Part shown: positions 1 to 6,991 of the stretch, piece by piece
Numbering within the stretch: the stretch's first letter is position 1
Layout: each line of letters opens with the position of its first letter
Origin: CAYMND01 sp964465065
Lineage (GTDB): Bacteria > Acidobacteriota > Aminicenantia > UBA2199
Reading direction: 5' to 3'
Assembly: GCA_964465065.1 (NCBI GenBank)
Contig: CAYXHZ010000088.1
Location: 1 to 9,912 of the forward strand
DNA length: 9,912 nt
Made by a program: the position numbers and the translations under genes
Notes under the pieces: model-generated
What the model saw: the letters and a program-made list of their open reading frames with translations, nothing else
The model's database searches: none
What the model was told of the DNA's origin: nothing

Positions 1-3000
1 CGCCCTCGACACCGCCCTCGACCCCGGTGGCCGTTGCCTGAGGGGCCGGGGCCGCGGCGCCGCTGCGCAGGCGCAAGCCTTTCTTGGCGTAGCGCATGCC
101 GTAGCCGAAAAAGTCCTCGGCGATGAAATCGGGGAAACGGGGGTAACGTTCCTCGTAAAAGGGCAGAAATGTGTTGAATCCTTCGTATTCGCTGGCCAAC
201 AGATACAGGGAACGGTTGGAGAATCGGTATGACAGACCGCTAAAATTCTGGTGGAACAGAAAGGAAAAATCGGGAAAACGGTGGGGAAGAAGCTGATCCA
301 GGGATTCGTCGTAGAGGGTGGCCACCAGTTCGACGGCCCGCTTCTCGGTGTTCGGGCCATGGATCAGCAGCGACCAGCTTTCTTTCCGGCCCGGCAGCAG
401 CTTGGAGCGGAAACTCTGCCATTGCAGGGAAAGAAGGCGATTGTTCCAGGGTACCTGGGCGAACAGCTCGCGTTGGTAGAGACGCTGGTCATGGATGCAG
501 GATACCAGGACGGAAAAGCCGCCGCGCATGGCTTCCGTCACCGGGATGCGCAGCAGTTGCTGGGTGTTTCCGGCCCGTGTCCAGTAGCTCTCGATGCAGC
601 GTGAGGCGCAGTAGACCTCCACCCGCATCGATCCCTTCTCGAAGCCGGTGCCCAGCAGGGCTTCGTAGCTTTCTCCCACTTCCAGGACGACCTGGCGGGC
701 GGAGGCGAAAAGTGGAATGGCCAGCGGAAAGACGGCGGCGGCCGGATCGTGAACCAGGAGGAAGGCGACGGCTTCCACTTCGCTGCCGAATCGATCCCGG
801 GTCAGCAAGCGGGCCCGGTACGCGCCGGCCGGCAGTCGGAATTCGACCCGGCAGGGGATTTCGGCCTGTTCGATGGTGAACTCTTTCCGGGCCGCCAATT
901 CGCCCAGGGGCCAGCGCTGCCAGTCCGGTCCTCCGGCTTGAGTCCTATATTCCGGCTGGTATAAGAAGGGCGCCGGTTCGACGATGTCGGCGGCCGGCGG
1001 ACGCTCCGGGCCCTTCAGGGTGTGGATTTCGATGCGACCTTTGCCGGTCAGCGGCTGGCCGCTGTGGGTGCTCAGGCTGGCGGTCAGGACCTGGGCCTGC
1101 CCGGCCGGCAGCCATTCCGGGGCCGACAGCTCGGCGGTCAGGGCCGTGTAGCCCAGGATCAGGCTGATGCTGTCGCTGCGGGTTTCGCCGCTGGAATCGG
1201 TGAGGTCGGCACTGATCTGATAGGTGAAGACGGGTTGACTCTTTTTATCGACTTTGAGATCGGGCCGGGCCGGGAAGCTGATAGCAAAACGGCCTTCGGC
1301 GTCGCTCTTCAGGCGGCCGTGGGCGATTTCCTGAGTCTGGCCGGCGTTCGGGAAGAGCCAGGAACACCAGCGCGGGTAGCGCACCATGCGGGTGACCCGG
1401 TAGACGACGGTGGCGCCGTCGACGGCGGCCCCGGTGTAGGCCAGGGCCTGACCGGCGACGGTCACCGTTTCGTCGAGGCGGTACTCGCGTTCGGGCAGAT
1501 CGAGTCGGACTGCGAACTTGGGCCGTTTGTATTCCTCGACGTTGATCCAGGTTTGGTCGCTGCTCCAGCTGCAGCGCAGGGACATCCGGCCGGCGAGCCG
1601 GTCGGTCGGGGCGGTGAAGCTGCCGGCGATGGAGCCGAAATCGTTGCTGCGCAGTTCCTGGCTGGCCAGTTCCTGATGGTTGGCGTCGTGAAAGGTGACG
1701 GTGACGGTCTGACCCGAGGCCGGCTCGTGGCTCGCTCCGTCAGCGGTCGGGCGCAGCAGGATGCACTTGTAGTGGATGGTCTGGCCAGGTCGGTAGAGGG
1801 AGCGGTCGGTGAAAAAGACCGCTATCGTGTGCTGAAACTGAAATCCGGGGTTTCTTCTGTCGATATTACTATAACTAAAGTCGATGGTTTGAAGAACCTG
1901 CCCCAGTTGCGGCGAGTCGGCCAGCAGGAGTTGTTGCGAGTTAACGTTGGGTTCACATTCCAGGGAGTAATGACCCTGTTCGTCGCTCCGGCCCTGCCGG
2001 AACATGACGTAACGTTGCGTATTGTAGTCGAACCGGTAGGCGCTCAGTTTCACCTCGGATGCGGGCAGGCCGCTGTCTCCGGCGCAGACTAAGCCCTCGA
2101 AGCGCCGCATGTCGCCCGGCTGCACCCGGCTGGTCAGGGCCAGGCGGCTGATCTGGAACAGGGCCGTGGACATCTTGTTGCGTTCTGTCTTGAAGTCCGG
2201 GTCGAAGCTGACCAGGACCCGGTAGAAACCGGCGGGCAGGGCCGGGCCGCTTACGGTCCGGGTGCGGGAACGGTAATCCGTCGTCGGCTCCAGGTCCACA
2301 GACCAGGCGGCGACGGCTTTTCCCCGGATCAGGTTTCTGTAGGTCTTGTTGTCGGGGTAGCTCATGTCGTGGAAAGGCTCGCTGGCATTGAGAACGTTGA
2401 CCAGCCGTTCCGGAACGACGCGCAGGTGCAAGCGATCGATGTTCCTGTAGCGAACGGTGAGGCGGAGCGGCCGGCCGGGCAGCTGGACGGCCATGGTCTG
2501 GATTTCGTACTCTTTTTGCCGCAGCTGGGCCTGGAGGGCGGCGCAGTTGCTGTGGCCCCGGCCGCTGCGACTGGTGGCCAGGCCCCGCTTGCACCAGTTC
2601 ATGGCGGCCGTGGTCTCGTCCTGGTCCAGATTTTCCCGAGCCGCCAGGTAGCAAGCCTGGGCGGCCAGGTCCGATTGGCCGAGTTTGTCGACCCATTCAC
2701 CGAGCCGGTCGAGGTAGCGTTTGCCGGCCGTTTCGCCGAAGGCGGTCTGCCTGACGTAATGCAGACGGTGCAGGTCGGCGTCGGCCAGGGCGTCCGGTCT
2801 GTTCTGACCCTGATGGAAGCGCAAGACGTTCTGGTAGATACGGATCGCCAGCAGCTGCGCCGATTCGTCATCCGCGCTTTCCGGCCGCCAGTCCAAAAAT
2901 TCTTTCAGATCGGCCAGGGCCGGGGAGGCGGCGTCCAGCTCGAAGGCGTTTTCCGGTCGGGCTCCGGCCTGCTCAGCCGAAGTGTAGAATTCCAGGGCCG

Positions 3001-3583
3001 TCCAGGCGGCGAAGTCGTAGAGCGTCGCACGCCATTGCGGCGGCATGTTGCCCGGCTCGAGAACGGCCTGGTATTGCTCGAGGGGGCTGTTCTGCAAAGT
3101 CTCGGCCTCGGCCAAAAGCCCCTGGAACAGGCCGGAGATCTCGGCGAACAGTTTGGGCAGATCCCAAGTGGTGAAGTCTTCGTCTTCGAATCTGGCCGTG
3201 GCGCTGCGCTTGAGAAAGCGCCAGCGCTCGCGCTGGTAGAAATGCCAGTACCACTGACTGAGCATCAGTTTCATCAGCGGACGCATCGGCACCGGGGCGG
3301 TTTCGATCTCCGCTTCGAGAATTTTTATCTTTTCGGCGGGCTTGTTGCCGGCCACATCCGTCTGACAAGCGATGCGTTTGCTCAGGGCGTGCAGGGCCTG
3401 TCCCCATTCTTTCCGCTCCACGGCCAGGCTGTGGATCTGGCGTAGAATCTTTTCGGCGCTCTGCGGCAGGCCCTGTTCCAGGGCGGCGTCGACCTGGGTC
3501 CAGAGGGTCTTGTAATCCGTGCCGTTCACGGTCGCTCCGAGCAGCAACAGGCCGAGCAGGCCGACAATGACTTTTCTCGACAT
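1..3583 (-). CDS. Alpha-2-macroglobulin family protein, 3' end missing (runs off left edge)
   Basis: The frame is open without a stop from ATG at 3583 to the left edge, giving 1194 codons. AGGAGG lies 7 bases before this ATG, which fixes the start. Residues 1-21 look like a Sec signal peptide (MSRK, then a Leu/Gly-rich core, ending near ATVNG). No lipobox Cys is seen, so the product is probably periplasmic or exported rather than a lipoprotein. Residues about 22-440 look mainly helical and start with YKTLWTQVDAALEQG, like the N-terminal region of long Bacteroidetes-type alpha-2-macroglobulins. An MG2-type motif, TDRSLYRPGQ, is at 592-601, followed by an MG3-like segment from about 682 (EEYKRPKFAV) and further beta-rich MG-like repeats. 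The window ends in a Gly/Ala/Pro linker that in such proteins precedes the A2M core. Whether a CxEQ thioester is present cannot be seen. The family is thought to trap proteases in the envelope. Its target and partner here are unknown. Family call is firm; role is inferred. Confidence 0.9.
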   Translation of the reverse strand, partial: MSRKVIVGLLGLLLLGATVNGTDYKTLWTQVDAALEQGLPQSAEKILRQIHSLAVERKEWGQALHALSKRIACQTDVAGNKPAEKIKILEAEIETAPVPMRPLMKLMLSQWYWHFYQRERWRFLKRSATARFEDEDFTTWDLPKLFAEISGLFQGLLAEAETLQNSPLEQYQAVLEPGNMPPQWRATLYDFAAWTALEFYTSAEQAGARPENAFELDAASPALADLKEFLDWRPESADDESAQLLAIRIYQNVLRFHQGQNRPDALADADLHRLHYVRQTAFGETAGKRYLDRLGEWVDKLGQSDLAAQACYLAARENLDQDETTAAMNWCKRGLATSRSGRGHSNCAALQAQLRQKEYEIQTMAVQLPGRPLRLTVRYRNIDRLHLRVVPERLVNVLNASEPFHDMSYPDNKTYRNLIRGKAVAAWSVDLEPTTDYRSRTRTVSGPALPAGFYRVLVSFDPDFKTERNKMSTALFQISRLALTSRVQPGDMRRFEGLVCAGDSGLPASEVKLSAYRFDYNTQRYVMFRQGRSDEQGHYSLECEPNVNSQQLLLADSPQLGQVLQTIDFSYSNIDRRNPGFQFQHTIAVFFTDRSLYRPGQTIHYKCILLRPTADGASHEPASGQTVTVTFHDANHQELASQELRSNDFGSIAGSFTAPTDRLAGRMSLRCSWSSDQTWINVEEYKRPKFAVRLDLPEREYRLDETVTVAGQALAYTGAAVDGATVVYRVTRMVRYPRWCSWLFPNAGQTQEIAHGRLKSDAEGRFAISFPARPDLKVDKKSQPVFTYQISADLTDSSGETRSDSISLILGYTALTAELSAPEWLPAGQAQVLTASLSTHSGQPLTGKGRIEIHTLKGPERPPAADIVEPAPFLYQPEYRTQAGGPDWQRWPLGELAARKEFTIEQAEIPCRVEFRLPAGAYRARLLTRDRFGSEVEAVAFLLVHDPAAAVFPLAIPLFASARQVVLEVGESYEALLGTGFEKGSMRVEVYCASRCIESYWTRAGNTQQLLRIPVTEAMRGGFSVLVSCIHDQRLYQRELFAQVPWNNRLLSLQWQSFRSKLLPGRKESWSLLIHGPNTEKRAVELVATLYDESLDQLLPHRFPDFSFLFHQNFSGLSYRFSNRSLYLLASEYEGFNTFLPFYEERYPRFPDFIAEDFFGYGMRYAKKGLRLRSGAAAPAPQATATGVEGGVEG
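2..25 (-). repeat. 12-base tandem repeat coding Gly-Val-Glu-Gly twice
   Basis: GCCCTCGACACC (2-13) and GCCCTCGACCCC (14-25) differ at one base. In the A2M frame they encode GVEGGVEG within the Gly/Ala/Pro linker. More copies may lie beyond the left edge. Confidence 0.55.
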
Positions 3584-3590
3584 TTTTCAC

Positions 3591-3596
3591 CCTCCT
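3591..3596 (-). promoter_or_regulatory. Shine-Dalgarno of the alpha-2-macroglobulin gene
   Basis: On the minus strand AGGAGG is followed by GTGAAAA and then ATG at 3583, a 7-base spacing. The flanking bases extend it to GGAGAGGAGGGTG. It supports this start over overlapping frames that also run through the region. Confidence 0.75.
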
Positions 3597-3648
3597 CTCC
3601 GGGCCATGACCCATTCATTCTGTTTTGGCGAACGATGGCTTGGTACAT

Positions 3649-3682
3649 CCTGTTAACGAACGATTCCTTCTTTGGTAACAGG
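3649..3682. promoter_or_regulatory. Inverted repeat CCTGTTA / TAACAGG upstream of the A2M gene
   Basis: The arms CCTGTTA (3649-3655) and TAACAGG (3676-3682) are perfectly complementary and enclose 20 bases. The left arm also contains part of the palindrome GTTAAC (3652-3657). The dyad lies 66-99 bases before the A2M start and overlaps the weak -10 candidate, so it could be an operator or a leader hairpin. A direct repeat CGAACGAT occurs at 3629-3636 and 3657-3664, 28 bases apart, the second copy inside the loop. Both could be chance in a region of this size. Confidence 0.3.
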
Positions 3683-3739
3683 TTTACGCCTCTGGACTTC
3701 GTTTTGCAAGCGGGAAAGAAAGACTGAAGATGAGATTCA

Positions 3740-3844
3740 GAGTAGACGAAGTGGACGGATGAAGGCTGGACCAATCGGACAGGAGTAGACAGATCAGGAC
3801 GATAAATTATATCGGATAAATCTCGTTGTCCACTTCGTCCACTC
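3740..3844. repeat. 17-base inverted repeat with 71-base loop, downstream of the permease gene
   Basis: On the plus strand GAGTAGACGAAGTGGAC (3740-3756) is the reverse complement of GTCCACTTCGTCCACTC (3828-3844) except at one position. In minus-strand RNA that position becomes a G-U pair, so all 17 positions can pair. The stem starts 57 bases after the permease stop codon. The minus strand after the stem is pyrimidine-rich (TCTTTCTTTCCC around 3713-3724) but has no clean T run. The 71-base loop also holds degenerate copies of the same motif, for example GTAGAC at 3785-3790. Possible roles are a terminator, an mRNA 3'-end stabiliser, or one copy of a dispersed element; the sequence alone does not decide. 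Confidence 0.6.
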
Positions 3845-3860
3845 CGTCCACTCCGTCCAT
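3828..3860. repeat. Four tandem copies of a 9-base GTCCACnnn unit
   Basis: GTCCAC begins at 3828, 3837 and 3846, and GTCCAT at 3855, an exact 9-base period. The spacers are TTC, TCC and TCC. The period is a multiple of three, so read on the minus strand it gives a Val-Asp-Gly/Glu type repeat, but it lies after the permease stop in an unsupported frame and I do not call it coding. The first copy and most of the second form one arm of the 17-base inverted repeat. Confidence 0.8.
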
Positions 3861-3870
3861 TCTTATTTCC

Positions 3871-3898
3871 TGTCCACTCGATATCTTGTCCACTCGAT
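3871..3898. repeat. 12-base direct repeat TGTCCACTCGAT, two copies 16 bases apart
   Basis: TGTCCACTCGAT is at 3871-3882 and again at 3887-3898. It carries the same GTCCAC core as the 9-base tandem array but with a longer constant part and a 16-base period. The second copy ends 3 bases from the permease stop codon (3902-3904), so the repeat cluster begins almost directly after the gene. Confidence 0.75.
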
Positions 3899-3901
3899 CT
3901 T

Positions 3902-6900
3902 CTACTGCGCCCGGCGTTTCCTCCGTTCCCTCAGCCCTTCGAACAGGGAGTAGACGATGGGTACCACCACCAGGGTGATGACGGTGGAGCTGATCAGACC
4001 GCCGACCACGACCCGGGCCAGCGGCGCCTGGGCCTCGCTGCCTTCCGCGATGCCGGCGGCCAGGGGGATCATGGCCAGAATCGTCGTCAGGGCGGTCATC
4101 AGGATCGGCCGCAGTCGACGCCGTCCGGCCTCTTCGATGGCCTGGCGCACGGCCATGCCGTCGCGTCGGCGCAGCAGGTTGGTGTGGTCGACCAGCAGGA
4201 TGGCGTTGTTGACCACGATACCGCCCAGCATGATGCAGCCGATGTAGGACTGCATGTTGAAGGTGGTGCCGGTCAAGAGCAGGATCCAGACTACGCCGAT
4301 GACCGCCAGGGGCACCGAGAACATGACGATGAACGGGTCGCGCAGGGATTCGTACTGCATGGCCATGACCATGTAGACCAGGACCAGGGACAGAACGATG
4401 CTCAACAGCAGTTCGGCGAAGGCTTTCTGCTGCTCCTCGTAATCGCCGGTGAAATTGACTTCGAAGTTGCGCGGGATGGGGATGCGGCGGATGCCGGCGC
4501 GGATGTCGGCCAGGACCTCGCTGAGTTCCCGTTCCTCGATTTCGGCGGTGATGGTCAGGATCCGTTCGCGATCGCGCCGTTCGATGGATTGCGGCCCGCT
4601 GCGCGGTCTGACCTCGACCACGTTGCGCAGGCTGATCTGCTGGCCGTCGCTGTTGGTCAGGGTCAGGTGCAGGATTTCGTCCATGGTCAGTTTTTCGGCG
4701 TCCATGACCTTGACCAGGATGCGGAATTCGTCGCCGCTTTCCCGGAAGGTGCTGGCCTGGGTGCCCGACAGAACGGTTTCCAGGGTTTCGCCGATCTGCT
4801 GTACGGTCAGTTTCATGTCGGCGGCTTTCTGGCGGTCGATGACCAGCAGTTCCTCCGGCCGGCCCATATCGCGGCTCAGCTTGGTGTCGGTGATGCCCGG
4901 CACCTTCTCGACGACCTTTTTGATCTGGTGGGCCAGGTTCTCGCTGATATCCAGGTCGAAACCGCGGATTTCCACCTGGACGCTCTCTTCGTTGCCGCCG
5001 CCGCTGAGCATGGCCATCTGGCTGCCGGCGGCGCGGGTGCGGATCACGGCGCCCGGGATGTTCTGCAATTGTCTGCGCAGGGCGGTGGCGATTTCGTCGC
5101 TGGAGCGGTCGCGCTCCGATCTGGGTTTGAGCTTGATGGTGATGTTGCCGACGTGGGAGCCGGAACGCCAGCCGCCGCCGATGCTTTCCTCGATGCTGAC
5201 CAGTTCCGGAACCACGCGGTGGATGACAGGCGTGAGGGTCTTGAACTGCTCGTCCATGGCGCCCAGGCGGCTGCCCACCTCTTTCTCCACGCTGATGCGC
5301 ACCTCGCCCTCGTCGGTCTGGGGGATGAATTCGCTGCCCACCAGCTTGATCAGGGCCAGGCTGACGACGAACAGGGCGCCGGTGACCAGCAAGACCTTGA
5401 GCCGGTGGTCCAGGGCCAGGTGCAGAATTCTCCGGTACCATTCCTCCATGGCCACGAAAAAGGTCTGGAAACGGGCGATCAGGCGATGGATCAGGGTGTC
5501 CGAAGGCTTTTCCCTGAACCGGGCCACCCGCAGGAAGCGGCTGGACATCATCGGCACCAGGGTCAGGGCCACCAGCAGCGAGCAGACCAGAGAGAAGCTG
5601 ATCACGTAGGCCAGCTGCTTGAACATGATACCGGCGATGCCGCGAACGAATACCATGGGCAGAAATACGACCAGGGTGGTCGCGGTGCTGGAGATGATGG
5701 CGGCGGTGACTTCACTGCTGCCCAGGGAAGCGGCCCGAAGCGGTTCGGTGCCCTCTTCCTGCAGCCGGACGATATTTTCCAGGACGACGATGGAATTGTC
5801 GACCAGCATGCCCACACCCAGGGCCAGTCCGCCCAGGGTCATGACGTTCAGGGTGAAGCCGCCGAAGTAGATCAGGGCGAAGGTGGCGATGACCGAGATG
5901 GGGATGGAGACGGCGATGACCAGGGTGCTGCGGATGCTACTCAGAAAGAAAAGCAGGACCAGGATGGCCAGAAAGCCGCCGGTCAGGGCCGAGGAACCGA
6001 CGTTGGCGATGGCATTCTGGATGTATTCGGAATTGTCGCGAACGGTGATGAACTTGATCTGCGGCCAGTCTTCCTGGATCTTGGCCAGCTCCTTCTTGAC
6101 CGCTTTCGCCACTTCCACGGTGTTGGTCCCCGACTGCTTGTAGATGGCCAGGCGGGTACCCGGCGTGTCGTTGATTCTGATGATGCGGGTCACTTTCTGG
6201 AAGGTGTCCTGGACATCGGCGATTTCCCTGATGCGGATGGGTACGCCGTTGCGCGTGGCTACGACCGTATCCTTGATTTCGTCCAGTCTGGTGAACACGC
6301 CGGGGACTCGGATCAGGATCTCGTAATCGCCCCGTTCGATGACTCCGGCCGGGAGGTCGAGGTTGCCGGTCTTGATGCGGCTGGTGATCTGGTCCAGCGG
6401 CAAGCCCAGGGCCTTGATCCGGTCCGGTTGTAGATTGATGCGGATCTCGCGCTGGTGTCCGCCCCAGATATCCACCGAGGCCACGCCGGGAGCCCGTTCC
6501 AGGCGGTAGGAGATCTGTTCGTCCAGGATGCGCCGGGTCTGCACCGGGTCCAGGTTGCTCAGGGCTCCGACCATCATGATCGGCATCTGGGCGGGGTCGA
6601 ACTTGCGCAGCATCGGCCGGTCGATTTCCTCGGGCAGACGGGGGATGACCCGGTCCAGACGCTCGCGGGCATCGTCCATGGCCGCGTCCAGGTCCGTTCC
6701 CCAGGAAAACATGATGCGTACGTTGCTGCTGCCTTCGGAGGAGATGGAGTAGATCTCCTCGACGCCCGGCACGGCGCTCATGGCCTCTTCGAGGGGGCGG
6801 GTGATGATCTGCTCGATCTCTTCCGGGCCGGTGTTCTCGTAGCTGGTCGAGATGCTGATGGTCGGGTAGCTGATTTCGGGCATCAGGTCGATGGGCAGCC

Positions 6901-6991
6901 GGCGCAGGGAGACGAAGCCGACGATGACCACGATCAGGGTCAGCATGGTCACGAACACCGGACGTTTGATGGAAAATCCGGACAGGCTCAT
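3902..6991 (-). CDS. RND efflux transporter permease, HAE1 / AcrB-like family
   Basis: This 1029-residue protein has the usual RND permease length. It should be the inner-membrane, proton-driven pump of a tripartite exporter. The N-terminus (FSIKRPVFVTML, then RRLPIDLMPEISYP at about 30-43) is typical. TM1 is about 12-29, TM2 334-352, TM3 356-375 and TM4 383-404, with GMLVDNSIVVLENI giving D398 and N399. A second half starts with TM7 near 532-550 and SEFIPQTDEGE near 552-562. A second membrane bundle lies near 855-1020 with VVNNAILLVDHTN, where N928 falls at the site of the AcrB TM10 lysine. AcrB uses Asp-Asp and Lys in its proton relay; here only the first Asp is kept, as in many HAE1-like relatives. 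ATG at 6991 overlaps the adaptor stop by 4 bases and follows GGGGGG by 4 bases. Substrates could be drugs, lipids or metabolites; none can be named. The family call is very secure. Confidence 0.97.
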   Translation of the reverse strand: MSLSGFSIKRPVFVTMLTLIVVIVGFVSLRRLPIDLMPEISYPTISISTSYENTGPEEIEQIITRPLEEAMSAVPGVEEIYSISSEGSSNVRIMFSWGTDLDAAMDDARERLDRVIPRLPEEIDRPMLRKFDPAQMPIMMVGALSNLDPVQTRRILDEQISYRLERAPGVASVDIWGGHQREIRINLQPDRIKALGLPLDQITSRIKTGNLDLPAGVIERGDYEILIRVPGVFTRLDEIKDTVVATRNGVPIRIREIADVQDTFQKVTRIIRINDTPGTRLAIYKQSGTNTVEVAKAVKKELAKIQEDWPQIKFITVRDNSEYIQNAIANVGSSALTGGFLAILVLLFFLSSIRSTLVIAVSIPISVIATFALIYFGGFTLNVMTLGGLALGVGMLVDNSIVVLENIVRLQEEGTEPLRAASLGSSEVTAAIISSTATTLVVFLPMVFVRGIAGIMFKQLAYVISFSLVCSLLVALTLVPMMSSRFLRVARFREKPSDTLIHRLIARFQTFFVAMEEWYRRILHLALDHRLKVLLVTGALFVVSLALIKLVGSEFIPQTDEGEVRISVEKEVGSRLGAMDEQFKTLTPVIHRVVPELVSIEESIGGGWRSGSHVGNITIKLKPRSERDRSSDEIATALRRQLQNIPGAVIRTRAAGSQMAMLSGGGNEESVQVEIRGFDLDISENLAHQIKKVVEKVPGITDTKLSRDMGRPEELLVIDRQKAADMKLTVQQIGETLETVLSGTQASTFRESGDEFRILVKVMDAEKLTMDEILHLTLTNSDGQQISLRNVVEVRPRSGPQSIERRDRERILTITAEIEERELSEVLADIRAGIRRIPIPRNFEVNFTGDYEEQQKAFAELLLSIVLSLVLVYMVMAMQYESLRDPFIVMFSVPLAVIGVVWILLLTGTTFNMQSYIGCIMLGGIVVNNAILLVDHTNLLRRRDGMAVRQAIEEAGRRRLRPILMTALTTILAMIPLAAGIAEGSEAQAPLARVVVGGLISSTVITLVVVPIVYSLFEGLRERRKRRAQ

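Larger units (their letters stand above)
3584..3901. other. Intergenic region with repeats, permease stop to A2M start
   Basis: This 318-base gap is clearly less GC-rich than the genes around it and holds no supported gene. Its right half (3740-3898) is filled with GTGGAC-type repeats, listed separately. Its left half should contain the promoter or leader of the A2M gene. A weak sigma-70-like candidate on the minus strand is TTGCAA (3704-3709) and TAAACC (3681-3686) with 17 bases between. It matches consensus at only about 4 and 3 positions, so it is a guess. The A2M gene could also be read through from the efflux operon. A short open frame at 3526-3774 overlaps the A2M start in another frame, has no family features, and is not called. 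Confidence 0.6.

Noticed and set aside
1022..3445. Plus-strand open frames of 356 and 358 codons (1022-2092 and 2369-3445)
   Set aside because: Both are codon-aligned antisense to the alpha-2-macroglobulin gene. They show no family features, and the minus-strand frame has signal peptide, MG2 motif and Shine-Dalgarno.
3740..3898. CRISPR array
   Set aside because: The units are only 6-12 bases with 3-4 base spacers, and there are inverted copies. CRISPR repeats are about 23-50 bases with unique spacers of similar size, and no cas gene is present.
3807..5441. 544-codon minus-strand open frame overlapping the permease
   Set aside because: It is the permease read in another frame, with an Arg/Pro/Gly/His-rich translation. 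Its C-terminal Val-Asp-Gly repeats come only from the 9-base intergenic array.
4184..6433. 749-codon open frame on the plus strand opposite the RND permease
   Set aside because: It lies fully antisense to a secure permease. Its translation is a low-complexity Asp/Gln/Gly/His-rich string without domains, as expected from an antisense frame of a GC-rich gene.
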